Notes under the pieces: generated by a model
The model's input: only the letters and a program-made list of their open reading frames with translations
What the model was told of the DNA's origin: nothing
Database searches by the model: none
Program-made: the position numbers and the translations under genes
Part shown: in pieces, positions 1-10,926 of the stretch
How positions within the stretch are numbered: the first letter of the stretch is position 1
How the letters are laid out: the number at the start of each line of letters is the position of its first letter
NCBI RefSeq assembly: GCF_042186555.1
Contig: NC_133336.1
Location: 184,444,099-184,508,098, forward strand
DNA length: 64,000 nt
Reading direction: 5' to 3'
Source of the DNA: Aquarana catesbeiana
Taxonomy: Eukaryota; Chordata; Amphibia; Anura; Ranidae

Positions 1-62
1 TGCACGAGCCAGTGACAGCACAACCAGGTGAGCGGGCGGGGGTGCGCAGGATGCAGGATCAC

Positions 63-71
63 GTATATATT

Positions 72-118
<47 letters not shown>

Positions 119-139
119 CATACAGTATATTATATATAA

Positions 140-211
<72 letters not shown>

Positions 212-228
212 TTATTATATATATATTA
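63..228. repeat. AT dinucleotide microsatellite
   Basis: Long alternating TA tract with a few interruptions (short ACATACA and TTTATTTA steps). The open frames across it, with runs of Tyr and Ile, are a by-product of the repeat and not genes. Confidence 0.97.
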
Positions 229-284
229 TTCTGGGCAGCCGGCCTGTACTGTATTAGTAAAACTAAAGAATAATTAAAGACTAA

Positions 285-654
285 TGGCCCGTACACATGA
301 GTCGAAAATCGGACGACAGATCGTACGTTTTATTTTTGCATGCTAGTCGCATATCAAAAATGGAGAGTTTACTAAAGTTACAAAAATTCTCATACGACAG
401 AATAAATAATCGGAAGTGAGGTCATGTGTTGTAGTGTATTTGTATTGTGTTTTCGGACGACAACTGTACTGATTAAAAGAAAATTGTACGATCTGGTATC
501 ATACGAGAAAAGTTTTTGCGCTTGTCCCATTGGATAACATCGGATGAACAGTCATGATCGGCTCTCGAAAGCTCTGTACTAACGATCCGATTATCGTACG
601 ATCGTGTGGAAAGCGGTATTTTTCGGCAGTTTTTTGGATCCTGTGTACGGGCCA
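285..654. mobile_element. MITE with PIF/Harbinger-like ends
   Basis: A 370-bp element with perfect terminal inverted repeats, TGGCCCGTACAC on the left and its complement on the right. It is flanked by TAA at 282-284 and TTA at 655-657, which fits the TWA target preference of PIF/Harbinger with one difference. The interior has many small GTACGA and CGGACGAC palindromes and no coding capacity. Its ends resemble the common MITE family of this window, but the interior does not, so it is a separate subfamily. Confidence 0.75.
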
Positions 655-1238
655 TTACTCTTTACACACTCCCCTCTGCGTGATCTTTGCAAGGATTTTA
701 ACAAACTTTGTTGCAGATTCCTACATTTTGTTATTCTGGAGAAATAGCTGTTTGTTTGTCTGTGTCCATGTGCTAAGTGAACGTGAATGGGGGTGGTTTT
801 ATAATTATCAATCAGCTGCTGCACCTGCAGGGCTCTAATGAGGAAAGTGACAGGGTCTGCGTCCCTTTAGAACTAATTTCCCTTTGAGAGTATCTCATCA
901 AACATTACATTTATGTTGCTCAAAATCTGATTTGTATCTTAGTGTAGACCTCTGGGAAAATAAGTGAGCTAATCACACATATCTGGGGGGGGCGTTCTGT
1001 ACACATTCTGTGTACAGAACCCCTCTAGGTCGCCATATTGCATTGCAATTAACAGAAAATAACAGCGCTGAAGATTGAAAAGTAAAGGTAATTTTTTATC
1101 ACATTTGATTACAATATGACTTGTGTCGTGATTGTATTCTCTAGATTATTATTTTTATTTTTTTTGTTAATTCCCCCCCCCCCCCCCCCACAAAAGTGGA
1201 GTTACCCTTTAAGTTACCAATTCAATTGACTACAGAGC
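655..1238. other. Non-coding stretch, no gene seen
   Basis: No supported gene. Contents are a perfect 12-bp hairpin with a 3-base loop (arms 994-1005 and 1009-1020), a long poly-C run near 1173-1189, and AAGTGGAGT just after it, which resembles the inner end of the TTAA-flanked repeats found elsewhere in the window. Confidence 0.6.
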
Positions 1239-1240
1239 TA

Positions 1241-2867
1241 CAGTGCCTTGCAAAAGTATTCACCCCCTTGTCATTTTTCATGTTTTGTTGCCCCACAACC
1301 TGGAATTAACATGGCTTGTTTGAGGATTTGCATCATTTAATTTACAGAACATGCCCACAACTTTGAAGAAGTTTTTTTTTTATTGTGAAGCAAACAACAA
1401 ATAGGACAAAATAACAGAAAAGGTCAATGTGCATAATTATTCACCCCCCTAAAGTCAATACTTTGTAGAGCCACCTTTTGCGGCTATCACAGCTCCAATT
1501 CGCTTTGGATAAGTCTCTATGAGCTTGCCACATCTTACCACTGGGATTTTTGCCCATTCCTACTTGCAAAACTGCTCCAGCTCCTTCAAGTTGGATGGTT
1601 TGCGCTTGTGAACAGCAATCCTTAAGTCTGACCACAGATTTTCTATGGGATTGAGGTCTGGCTAGGCCATTCCAACACATTTACATGTTTCCCCTTAAAC
1701 CACTCAAGTGTTACTTTAGCAGTGTGTTTGGGGTCATTGTCCTGCTGGAAGGTGAACCTCCGTCCTAGCCTCAAATCACACACAGAGTGGTACAGGTTTT
1801 GCTCCAGAATATCCCTGTATTTAGCACCATCCATCTTTCCTTCAACTCTGACCAGTTCCCCAGTTCTGACTGCTGAAAAACATCCCCACAGCATGATGCT
1901 GCCACCACCATGTTTCACTGTGGGGATGGTGTTCTTTGGGTGATGTGATATGTTGGGTTTGCACCAGACATAGTGTTTTTTTTGATGGCCAAAAAGTTCA
2001 ATTTTAGTCTCATCAGACCAGAGCACCTTCCTCCATATATTTTGGGAGTCTCCCACATGCCTTTTCGCAAACTCAAAATGTGCCATTTTGTTTTTTGCTG
2101 AAAGTAATGGCTTTCTTCTGGCCACTCTGCCATAAAGCCCAACTCTATGGAACGTATGGCTTATTGTCTTCCTATGTACAGATACTCCAGTCTCTGCTGT
2201 GGAACTCTGCAGCTCCTCCAGGGTTACCTTAGGTCTCTGTGCCGCCTCTCTGATTAATGCCCTCCTTGCCCGGTCTGTGAGTTTTGGTGTGCGGCCGTCT
2301 CTTGGCAGGTTTGCTGTTGTGCCATGTTCTTTCCATTTGGTTATGATAGATTTGATGGTGCTCCTAGGGATCATCAAAGATTTGGATATTGTTTTATAAC
2401 CTAACCCTGACTTGTACTTCTCAACAACATTGTCCCTTACTTGTTTGGAGAGTTCCTTGGTCTTCATGGCAGTGTTTGGTTAGTGGTGCCTCTTGCTTAG
2501 GTGTTGCAGCCTCTGGGGCCCGTCACAAAGGTGTGTATATGTAATGACAGATCATGTGACACTTAGATTGCACACAGGTGGACATCATTTCACTAATGAT
2601 GTGTCTTCTGAAGGTAATTGGTTGCACCAGAGCTTTTTATGGTCTTCATAACAAAGGGGGTGAATATATAAGCACATGCAAATTATCAGTTTTTTATTTC
2701 TGAAAAATAGTTTATGTATATATTTTTCTAATTTTATTTTGCCAACTTAGACTATTGTGTTCTGATCCATCACATATAATTCAGATTAAAAAAACATTCA
2801 ACTAAAGGCTGTAATGTAACAAAATAGGTAAAAAGCCAAGGGGGGTGAATACTTTTGCAAGGCACTG
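1241..2867 (-). mobile_element. Tc1-like DNA transposon, full length, inactive
   Basis: A 1,627-bp element bounded by about 30-bp inverted repeats that start CAGTGCCTTGCAAAAGTATT at both ends, with TA target duplications at 1239-1240 and 2868-2869. It encodes one transposase on the minus strand. The intact ends and length are typical of vertebrate Tc1 elements of about 1.6 kb; the transposase is broken near its C terminus. Confidence 0.95.
1643..2467 (-). pseudogene. Tc1-family transposase, frameshifted before the third catalytic residue
   Basis: Tc1 transposases cut and paste the element by binding its inverted repeats and cleaving DNA with a DDE catalytic triad in the nucleus. The open frame gives 274 residues from an ATG at 2467. 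It shows an N-terminal paired-like helix-turn-helix region (residues 1-110, including PRSTIKSIITKW and a basic DGRTPKL linker). Asp152 lies in SDETK and Asp243 in QQDNDPKHT. The third residue, Glu in NPIENLW, is readable only in another frame near 1633-1665. An apparent 4-base deletion after EWPSQ shifts the frame at about 1650. The tail that follows has a further in-frame stop near 1561. Asp-to-Glu spacing in the undamaged reading fits DD34E. This copy cannot make a working enzyme. Confidence 0.93.
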
Positions 2868-2869
2868 TA

Positions 2870-3740
2870 TGTATCAGCCGTTAGCTAGAGGGGGGTAGGA
2901 GGGGGGCGTTGCTAGCTAACTTCCTGAAGCTGGGCTTTAACAATGATCCCCATTGCTGCCCGAATCAGTCAGCCATCGACTGTTCTCCTTCAATTTAAAT
3001 TTCACTTGGGGACATGCAGAAGGCCTCAGGTCAGCCTGGCAATTCCAGCTCTGCGGAGCAGCGTGGGCCGCTCCTGTCAGCACATTACGCTTTAGCTGTG
3101 CAAACACAGGCAGAGGAATAACAGGATGCAAGGCGGAATGAACTCATAAACAAGCCATCTGCTAAGCTCTGGTCCAAGGGATCTTGTGACAGGCAGCTCT
3201 GTGTGCAGAAACAGGAGTAGGGCTGTGGGTGGAGGACATGCATTAAGCCAGCATTAGAGCAGAGAATAACACCCGGGGACCTTACACCTCCTAGGATCCT
3301 GGAGCTTTCCTAGGATCAGTGCCCCCCACCCCCAAGACGTCGCTATAATGCTACCCCATCATAATACCACACCATCTCAGCTGTATATAGCTTCGTCCGA
3401 ATACACGCCAAGCAAACGTCTGTAGATTCTGTATCCCTGTGCTCCTTCGCCGTCTATGAGACAGTTGGGGTTTATGAGCCTAGAAAAAACAGTATCTGAT
3501 CATTATATCCTTGGTTTTGCCCATTGTCCCCCATGCATAAATCGCACTAAAGATTGCACTTATGTATGTGTCTTATTTCACTTGGATTGTGGGGTGTGGG
3601 CCTACCATGAAGTCTAGGGGGAGGATGTGTGGCCCTTAGGTTCCTTCTGCCCTGCCTTGGGGGTGTCTCTCTTTGGGAGAGTCCCTCACATAGTACTCAT
3701 TGGTAGTATTGGTTGATCATGAGGAGCGGGCCTTTTGGCT
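2870..3740. other. Non-coding stretch with duplicated blocks
   Basis: No gene recognised. Two blocks recur later: about 3200-3350 matches about 5330-5480 in direct orientation, and about 3465-3531 matches 5510-5576 in inverted orientation. The order suggests an old repeat copied twice, with one part inverted. Confidence 0.6.
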
Positions 3741-3744
3741 AGGT

Positions 3745-4390
3745 GGACCTAAGTGTGTCTCGCCCGGTAGGCAGGTGCAGTCTACTTTCTCCACTGCAAG
3801 TGGCGCTCGTCCGCATCAGCAAAGCAGGTGGAGGAGAAAGTCGAGAGGAACCTAGTTCCTCTATGGTTTCCTCTGTAACAGGGAGGCAGCTATCCGATGG
3901 GATGCCACACCCCATGTGACTTTTGATGGCCATCTTGGGTCAGGCAGAGTCTATTTTAGACTCTGGCTCCTGGGTCTGGCAAGTGGCTAGAGTAGGGACA
4001 GGTCACCCATTTGTCAGGGACGGTGCATAGCATCAGGTAAAGGTTTCGAGGAGACTAATGAAAAAAGGACAGGGACACGCCATCCTTCCTGGAAGCTTCC
4101 CATTTGGGTGCAGACTGGTCAGGCCTCATTCCACTCTTCGAGACAGATGCTGTCAGCACCTCTGGTCCACTGCTCTACTGCTGTTTGCTGTGCAACTTGT
4201 GAGTGCTTCCGGTCAAATTGTTTTCCCACAGGGCTTGTTAGGTTATACTGGACTTTGTTATATTATATTCTCAAAATTGCACTGGGACATGTGTTTTCTG
4301 CTTGCCACACCACGCTTCACCTACCCACACCCCCACCAGGAGTCTTGTGACTTGGGGGGCCAGGAAAAGGTCCTTCCTCTTTGGGAGGGG
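3745..4390. repeat. Unclassified interspersed repeat, copy 1
   Basis: Clearly similar to 59965-60985 (shared blocks such as CCTCTATGGTTTCCT and CCATGTGACT). The later copy carries a MITE that this copy lacks, so this one gives the empty site. I cannot assign the family. The open frame at 4058-4399 has no recognisable domain and I do not call it a gene. Confidence 0.7.
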
Positions 4391-4409
4391 ACCAAATGAC
4401 ACACACTTA

Positions 4410-4834
4410 TGCCCCGTACACACGATCGGACATTCCGACAACAAAATCCATGGATTTTTTCTGACGGATTTTGGCTCAAACTTGTCTTGCATACACACGG
4501 TCACACAAATCTTGTTGGAAATTCCGAACGTCAAGAACGCGGTGACGTACAACATGTACGACAAGCTGAGAAAAATGAAGTTCAATAGCCAGTGCGGCTC
4601 TTCTGCTTGATTCCGAGCATGCGTGGAACTTTGTGCGTCGGAATGGTGAACACACGATCGGAATTTACGACAACGGATTTTGTTGTTGGAAAATCTGAGA
4701 TCCAGATCTCAAATTTTGTGTGACAGAAATTCCGATGGAAAATGTCCGATGTAGCCTACACACTGTCGGAAATTCCGACAACAAGCTCCCATCGAACATT
4801 TTCCGTTGGAAAATCCGACCGAGTGTACGGGGCA
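4410..4834 (+). mobile_element. Harbinger-type MITE, copy 1
   Basis: A 425-bp element starting TGCCCCGTACACACGATCGG and ending in the complement, flanked by TTA at 4407-4409 and 4835-4837. The interior consists of two halves rich in GTCGGAA/TTCCGAC palindromes, joined by a unit containing CGAGCATGCGTGGAACTTTG. It matches both ends of the 4.2-kb element at 48562-52757, so it is read as an internal-deletion derivative. Non-coding; open frames in it repeat from copy to copy because the DNA repeats. Confidence 0.9.
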
Positions 4835-4837
4835 TTA

Positions 4838-5660
4838 GTGTACTTTTTTTATGTGTGTTTTACGTGCACTTTTTTGCACACTTTAGTGTTTAGTTTTTGA
4901 GCACCACACCTGAAAAAAAAAAAGATGCACTAAGGCTTCAGGGTCTAGTTATCATAAGTAGCATCACCAGGCTCAGGCAATTAGGGGTCTCAGTTCTGCA
5001 ACCCCTACCAGAAGGTGGAAGTCAATGGTAATTTTGACTCTAACTTCTCGTGGTTAGGGGAGAGCAGCAGCAAGTAGATTGTTGCGGCCGGGTGTTTGGC
5101 CTAGAAGCAGACAGGAACTGCTTTTAAAGCTTATATTAGTTTAAATACTAGAGACCCAATTGGCCATGCTCTCTTAAACTGCTGCCATATTTTTGCTGCC
5201 CTCATCACAGTATGCCATCACTCCCCTTTTCTTTTATGCCTCAACCTATTAAGCCCACAGATGTAGCCCCATCACTGGGTTTTCACATTAGGCCAGAACT
5301 TGGAATTGTCATTCACTCACTTGATTTGTGTGCAGAAACAGCAGAAAAGCTGTAGGTGTAGGACGTGCATTAAGCCAGCATCAGAACAGATTATAACACC
5401 CAGGGACTTTATACCTCCTAGTATCCCAGACCATTCCTAGGATCTATGCCCCACTAAGACATTGCTATAATGCCGCCCCATATGTGGCTGAAAGGGAGGT
5501 AAAGCGATAAAGGATGGGCAAAACCAAGGATATACTGATCAGATACTGTTTTGTCTGTACTCATGACCCCCCAAACACAGTGTTGACAGTATGCCCCCCT
5601 AACTTTTTTTTTTTACTGCACTCCCAGATCGCATAGGCTGGATCCAGCCCTGATTGGCAG
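4838..5660. other. Non-coding stretch, partner copy of the 3.2-3.5 kb blocks
   Basis: No gene seen. It contains the second copies of the duplicated blocks described at 2870-3740, at about 5331-5480 (direct) and 5510-5576 (inverted), and short poly-A and poly-T runs. Confidence 0.55.
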
Positions 5661-5664
5661 ATCC

Positions 5665-6893
5665 AGTCTAATACTGACCACAGAACACGCATGGCAGATG
5701 ATTGGCAGAACTAGTGAACACAGAGCATGCATGGCTGATAGATGGCAGATCTAAGACCTAGTCTCAAAATACCAACTTAATCACTCTCTTAATTCTTCCC
5801 AAAACCTCCTGCTCTCTAGCTTCCTTGTCACCCCCTCCCATGCTCACCTCCAGGACTTCTCCTGAGCATCTCCCATCCTATGGAACTCCCCACCCCAATC
5901 TGCCCAACTATCTCCTACTCTGTCCACTTTTAGACAACCCCTGAAAACCCTTCTCTTCAGAGAGGCCTTTCCTGTCCCCACCTAACAACTGCACTATTAA
6001 ATTCTCCATCAGCTCATCCCCACAGTTATTACCTTTTGTATCACTCGACCCTCTTTCTTACATTGTAAGCTCTAATGAGCAGGGCCCTCTGATTTCTACT
6101 ATATCGAATTGTATTGTAATTGCCCTTATGTTGTAAAGCGCTGCATAAACTGTTGGCGCTAAATAAATCCTGTATAATAATAATAATCTAAGGGACACAG
6201 AGCATACATGGCTGATGATTGGCAGATCCAGTCTAACATTAACCACAGAAGATACATGGCTATTGATTGGCAGATCTAGTGGACACAGAAGGTGCATATT
6301 TGATGATTGGCAGATCTAATGGACACAGAAGGTGCATGGTTGAAGATTGGCAGGTCTGATGGACACAGAAGATGCATAGATGATGATTGGCAGATCTAGT
6401 GGACACAGAAGGTGCATGGCTGATGATTGGCAGAACTAATGGTCACAGAAGGTGCACGGTTGATGACTGGCAGGTCTGATGGACACAGAAGATGCATGGT
6501 TGATGATTGGCTGATCTAGTGGACACAGAAGATGCATGGTTGATGATTGGCAGATCTAGTGGACACAGATGGTGTATGGTTGATGATTGGCAGATTTGAT
6601 GGGCACAGAAGGTGTGCATGGCTGATGATTGGCAGGTCTGATGGACACAGAAAATGCATGGTTGATGATTGGCAGATCTAGTGGACACAGAAGGTGTATG
6701 GTTGATGATTGGCAGATCTAATGGACACAGAAGGTGCATGGCTGATGATTGGCATATCCAGTCTAACATTAACCACAAAAGATACATGGCTGTTGATTGG
6801 CTGATGGATGTAGAACATGCATGGCTGAGAATTGGCAGATCTGATGGACACAGAAGGTGTATGGCTGATGATTGCCAGATCCAGTGACCACAA
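5665..6893. repeat. 40-bp minisatellite, split by a LINE fragment
   Basis: Tandem units of exactly 40 bp, for example TGATGATTGGCAGATCTAGT followed by GGACACAGAAGGTGCATGGC. About two units lie before 5755 and about seventeen after 6193, with several degenerate or shortened copies. The intervening 430 bp are an inserted LINE tail. Because 40 is not a multiple of 3, all frames read through different unit phases, which explains the repetitive open frames on both strands. Confidence 0.93.
5756..6185 (+). mobile_element. CR1/L2-type LINE 3' end, 5'-truncated insertion
   Basis: Contains the last part of the reverse-transcriptase ORF in degraded form (compare the RASPILWNSLPP block of the copy at 55664-56623), then a 3' tail with TTGTAAAGCGCTGCATAAAC, ending in ATAATAATAAT. 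It is flanked by the 7-bp direct repeat ATCTAAG (5749-5755 and 6186-6192), a target-site duplication created inside the minisatellite. The same tail recurs at 55445-55560 (minus strand) and 58681-58796. Confidence 0.88.
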
Positions 6894-7336
6894 AACACAC
6901 CCTAGGGTTGGGTGAGGACAGAGTTAATGCAGAGTCAGAGTTCACATACATGTCAGCATTTTTTTGAGTTGAAACTCTCTATACTTACAGTATTCCACAC
7001 TACAACTAAATGTCAGCTGTTTGTCACATATAGCATCTTATCGGAAACATCTTTCAGCTTTTTGTATTTATAAGAAAACTGGCTTAAACCTGTGAGGATA
7101 GAAATATGGAGGCTGTCACTGCTGACTTGTTTTTTTTAAAGTGCAGGCTCCAGGGCTGTCAACCAGACCCTGGCCTCACTAATTAATGGGCCATTTACCT
7201 GGAAGAAAGCATTCTGAAAAGTCTGGGCTTCTATTCTGCATCTTTGTTTCTCATTTTCTGTCCAGGTCAGTCTTTTTCAACCTTTTTACAATTGAAATAA
7301 TTTTCTGATCTACAGTTATTGTGACAGCATAATCGA
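6894..7336. other. Non-coding stretch, no gene seen
   Basis: No coding or structural signal I can support. Near 7265-7300 there is CAGTCTTTTTCAACC, which resembles the end of the hAT-like MITE at 30088-30382 and is probably a decayed fragment of one. Confidence 0.5.
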
Positions 7337-8389
7337 AGTAGCACCCTCCTAGTGTAGAGCAGACTGCCAGGTAGACTTAGTCTGGCTCCCCTGTAATCAG
7401 GGCTGGGACAAGGGGTGGGCAGGAGAGGCGACTGCCCTGGGCGCAATGATTTATTGCAGGGATGGAGGCGCCCTGTGCCAGTTACTTCTGTTACAAGGCT
7501 AACAGGAGTAGTGACATCACTGATAACCCTAAGAAAAAGGGGGGGGGGGGCAAGTTTGGCATCTTGGGCGCTGGATGACCTTGTCCCGGCACTACCTGTA
7601 ATCAGTGGAGCTCCTCTAGGGCTGCTCAGTTATTCATAGGCTGCAGGTTCTGTTACCTCCCCCTGTCTTCTAGAGGATTCTAGAAGTATAGTGTAAGGAA
7701 TGACAGAGCAAGCAGCCTGAATATTTATGGAACTCCAGCCATTCCCTAGGGAGGTGTGTCCAGAAGGTGATGAGAGAGCTCATAAATAGTCTGAGGCCAG
7801 GGCAGCAGAGGCAGTGTTCCTGGGTTCAGTCTTGCAGTAGGAGACCCCTGTGTGTGTGGGCTCTGCCCCCTGGTGCAGGGTCCTAAACTAGGACACCAAG
7901 ATCCCAGGTAGGTTTAGCTGGGGGCCTATTTGCAAAAATCTGCATCCACGGATCAAGTTGGGTCTGGAGGAACTCACTGAAGAGAGCCAGGAGGAAGTTG
8001 GTAGGAAAGAGAATAGCTGTCCTATGGTGAATCTACATCTCCCTCACTAGGAAGAGCCTGGTGGATATTGACAGGAAGCAACCGAGGATCCTGTGGCTAT
8101 GTGAGTAGATGACCCCAGTGCTGAGGACTGTGTTGCTTTTCAACTCTGGAAGGGGTACATGTTACCAACAGCACAGAGCATCTGTAGGACATTCAGCAGT
8201 TGTGTGCAGTGCAGCCAGAAAATGAGGAGTCCTCAAGTTATCCAGTTCTACAGTTTTTTGGGGAATCCCATGCTCTTGCTCCCTATCCCAGTTCATTGTT
8301 CCCAATAGAAACCCTAAAAAGAACCCCTAGCATGTTTTTGAGCCAGTGGAAGAATAAAAATGCTGTGTGCCTGGCTGTGTGCACTCTAA

Positions 8390-8823
8390 TGCCCCGTACA
8401 CACGGTCGGATTTTCCGATGGAAAATGTCCGATCGGAGCGTGTTGTCGGAAATTCCGACCATGTGTGGGCTCCATCGGACATTTTCCATCGGATTTTCCG
8501 ACACACAAAGTTGGAGAGCAGGAGATAAAATTTTCCGACAACAAAATCCGTTGTCGGAAATTCCGATCGTGTGTACACAAATCCGACGGACAAAGTGCCA
8601 CGCATGCTCAGAATAAATAAAGAGATGAAAGCTATTGGCCACTGCCCCGTTTATAGTCCCGACGTACGTGTTTTACATCACCACGTTCAGAACGATCGGA
8701 TTTTCCGACAACTTTGTGCGACCGTGTGTGGACAAAAAAAGTTTGAGCCAACATCCGTCGGAAAAAATCCTAGGATTTTGTTGTCGGAATGTCCGAACAA
8801 AGTCCGACCGTGTGTACGCCCTA
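8390..8823 (-). mobile_element. Harbinger-type MITE, copy 2
   Basis: A 434-bp copy in the opposite orientation to the one at 4410-4834, flanked by perfect TAA duplications (8387-8389 and 8824-8826). It inserted into the LTR-like repeat: the flanks read GTGCACTC and GTATGGAAATAGGA, which join to match the uninterrupted LTR near 24350-24375. The central unit differs from most copies (CTCAGAATAAATAAAGAG replaces the usual sequence) and matches the copy at 24977-25405. Confidence 0.9.
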
Positions 8824-8918
8824 TAAGTATGGAAATAGGACTGCATTCACCAGATACTCTACCCAAATTAAATTTACATTATCACTAACAGTTCAACAGT
8901 GCTCAGCAGAAACAATAA

Positions 8919-9344
8919 TCTCGTGTACACACGGTCGGACTTTCCAACGGGAAATGTTCGATGTGAGCTCGTTGTCGGAAAGTCCGACTGTGTGTAGGCT
9001 CCATCGAACATTTGCTGTCGGAATTTCTGCCCACAAATGTTTGATAACAGGTTCTCAAATTTTCCGCCAACTTCACTTTGTTGTCGGAAAGTTCGATCGT
9101 GTGTACACAAGTCCGTCGTACAAAAGTTCACTCATGCTCGGAATCAAGCAGAAGAGCCGCACTGACTATTGAACTTCCTTTTTCTCGGCTCGTCGTACGT
9201 CTTGTACATCACCGCGTTCTCACGTTCGGAATTTTGAGCCAACATTTGTGTGACTGTGTGTATGCAAGACAAGTTTGAGCCAACATCCTTCAGAAAAAAA
9301 TCCACGGTTTTGTTGGCAGAAAGTCTGATCGTGTGTACTCGGCA
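8919..9344 (-). mobile_element. Harbinger-type MITE, copy 3
   Basis: A 426-bp copy, again inverted, only 95 bp after the previous one. The left end is eroded (TCTCGTGTACACACGG) and the right end is CGGCA followed by TTA. It is more diverged than its neighbour and carries the standard central unit (CTCGGAATCAAGCAGAAG, reversed). Confidence 0.85.
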
Positions 9345-9356
9345 TTAGGCTACACA

Positions 9357-9863
9357 TTAAAGTGGAGTTTCACCCACTTTTACAACTCTTCAGCATCCCT
9401 CACTAAACTGTGCACTGTAAACGAATTGGATATTTAAAAAAAAAAAAATTCTCAGCACCTACTGTATATCTGCTGTATTCATTTTTCATTTCCTGCTCCC
9501 TGGCCGTGGCCCATCGCATCGTTTCCTGTTTGCAATGCCTTCTGGGAAGGGGCAGCAACTTACTCTGACACTGCCGTTGCTATGGAAACCTGACCTGAAA
9601 CCTATTACACTGCTTGTGCTGCACTGAGCATGTGCGAGATCTGCAAGGATGAGATCCAGGAAGAAATACAGTCTGGCTTCAGATGCCCACACTTAAGATG
9701 GCCATGGCCTGCTGTAAGTTTATAAAATAACAAACTACTGCTATAAACTAACAAAACAGACCTTAGTTTACAGACTAACTTTACTAGAATACATTAAGCT
9801 TGTGTATTATAGGGGTATTTTTATTTAAAAAGTATAATTTCGGCCACTTTAACACCACTTTAA
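9357..9863. mobile_element. TTAA-flanked MITE-like repeat
   Basis: Begins TTAAAGTGGAGT and ends ACACCACTTTAA, an 11-of-12 inverted match with TTAA at each limit. The same ends occur at 16421-17008. TTAA at both ends suggests piggyBac-like targeting, but the inverted repeats are short. The interior is non-coding. Confidence 0.5.
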
Positions 9864-10223
9864 GATTTCCCTTGGTCAGACCTGCAGACTGAGTAGGAGA
9901 AATTAAAAGATTCCCCATCCATGCTTATCAGTGTGGATGGAGGAATCTCCACTGCAGGCTAATGTATTCTGACAACTGTTGCTCCCATGGCTGTCAGAAT
10001 ACTTGAACAATGACCGCATTTGAATAGCTTTTACACTTTTCAGGCAAATATGTTCTGCCTTCAATGAAAAAAAAGACATCTGAAAGGCGCTGGGACTTAA
10101 GTTTATACAAAGTAATGAGAGGGTAAAAACATCGAGCCCATTAAATTAGGTTAGGCTGCTCACGACAGAAAAGGCAACCCTCCGATGGGTGCCCCAGCAG
10201 GTTACCAGGAAAAAACGTGCATA

Positions 10224-10639
10224 CTAGACATGTGCGAATAGTTTTGTACGAAACGATAATTCGTACAAATTTCCATAAATTCGTACATTCGGGAGGATCC
10301 GAAATATGAACTGCTATGCTTCCGAATTTTGTACGAAATACCACATTTCGTTTACAAATTTTGGATCCAAATAACTAATGAACATTCGTAATTGTTACGA
10401 AAAGTTAACAAACTTAAAAGTTAAAAACCCAGGAAGTCAGCACAGCACAGGGATGGTGGGAGCACCTCATAATGATAAATTCATCATAACGAACATTCGT
10501 AATTGTTACAAAAAGTTAACGAACCTAACGAAAATTTGTATTTCGTCCGAAATTTCGGACACGAATTACGAAATACGAATTAATTCCAATACGAAACGGA
10601 ACGAAATGAAACAAATTTATTGATGGCGCACATGTCTAG
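10224..10639. mobile_element. 416-bp MITE with 13-bp inverted ends
   Basis: Termini CTAGACATGTGCG and the exact complement, flanked by the 6-bp direct repeat TGCATA (10218-10223 and 10640-10645). The interior is rich in ACGAAAT/ATTTCGT palindromes. It split the left arm of the foldback element; the right arm near 11000 gives the uninterrupted sequence. Superfamily not certain. Confidence 0.8.
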
Positions 10640-10716
10640 TGCATACATGGAAGGAGTGCCAGGCCAAAAGATTAAAGAGTCCAATTTCATTTATTAATAT
10701 TGTGCTAAAAGACAGC

Positions 10717-10758
10717 TAACGCGTTTCGGTTGTCAAAGGACTCTTTCTTCATTCTTGA
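10717..10758 (-). ncRNA. Hammerhead-ribozyme-like motif, degenerate
   Basis: On the minus strand: ATGAAGA (core CTGANGA with the first base changed), a weak stem, then CGAAACGCGTTAG. The GAAA box and the short stem III with GTT are kept. With the changed first core base it is probably not catalytic. It mirrors the motif at 10880-10926. Confidence 0.4.
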
Positions 10759-10879
10759 GTATTCATGCAGATGCTTTCGAGTTATTCTTTTATACCAGCA
10801 ACTAGCTTCACTTCACAGATTCACACAGAAAAATGTCTCATTTTTAGTCCATTCAAAGCTTTCATTTTTGACTCAAGTC

Positions 10880-10926
10880 CTGATGAAGGGGGAGTTATTT
10901 TGACCCCCCCCCCCCCGAAACACGTT
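10880..10926 (+). ncRNA. Hammerhead-ribozyme-like motif
   Basis: Order of parts: CTGATGA, then AGGGGG pairing with a C-rich strand across a loop, then GAAAC, AC, GTT. This is the minimal type I layout with a very short stem III known from Penelope-like elements. The C strand has expanded to 13 C, so stem II register is ambiguous. The upstream context (CTCAAG, then CCTGATGAAGGGGG) matches the motif at 63290-63320. Confidence 0.5.

Larger units (their letters stand above)
7337..9354 (+). mobile_element. LTR-like repeat interrupted by two MITEs
   Basis: Similar along its length to the solo LTR at 23642-24413: shared TAGCACCCTCCTAGT start, CAGCCTGAATATTTATGG, TCCAGTTCTACAGTT and GCTGTGTGCCTGGCTGTGTG. 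It has an AATAAA near 8351 and appears to end GGCTACA at 9354. MITEs at 8390-8823 and 8919-9344 sit inside. The start has decayed from TGTAGC to AGTAGC and I see no matching target duplication, so the exact limits are uncertain. No internal retrotransposon genes are present. Confidence 0.6.

Noticed and set aside
12..273. 81-codon frames rich in Tyr and Ile
   Set aside because: They translate an AT microsatellite.
5665..6893. Possible CRISPR array
   Set aside because: The repeats are contiguous 40-bp minisatellite units without unique spacers, and the window is eukaryotic.
6443..6898. 151-codon repetitive frame, mostly Cys, Pro and Ser
   Set aside because: It is the 40-bp minisatellite read in one frame; all frames of the array stay open for similar lengths.
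8200..9278. Several frames of 60-140 codons with recurring peptides
   Set aside because: The same peptides recur at every MITE copy on both strands because the non-coding MITE sequence recurs; there is no codon or domain signal.
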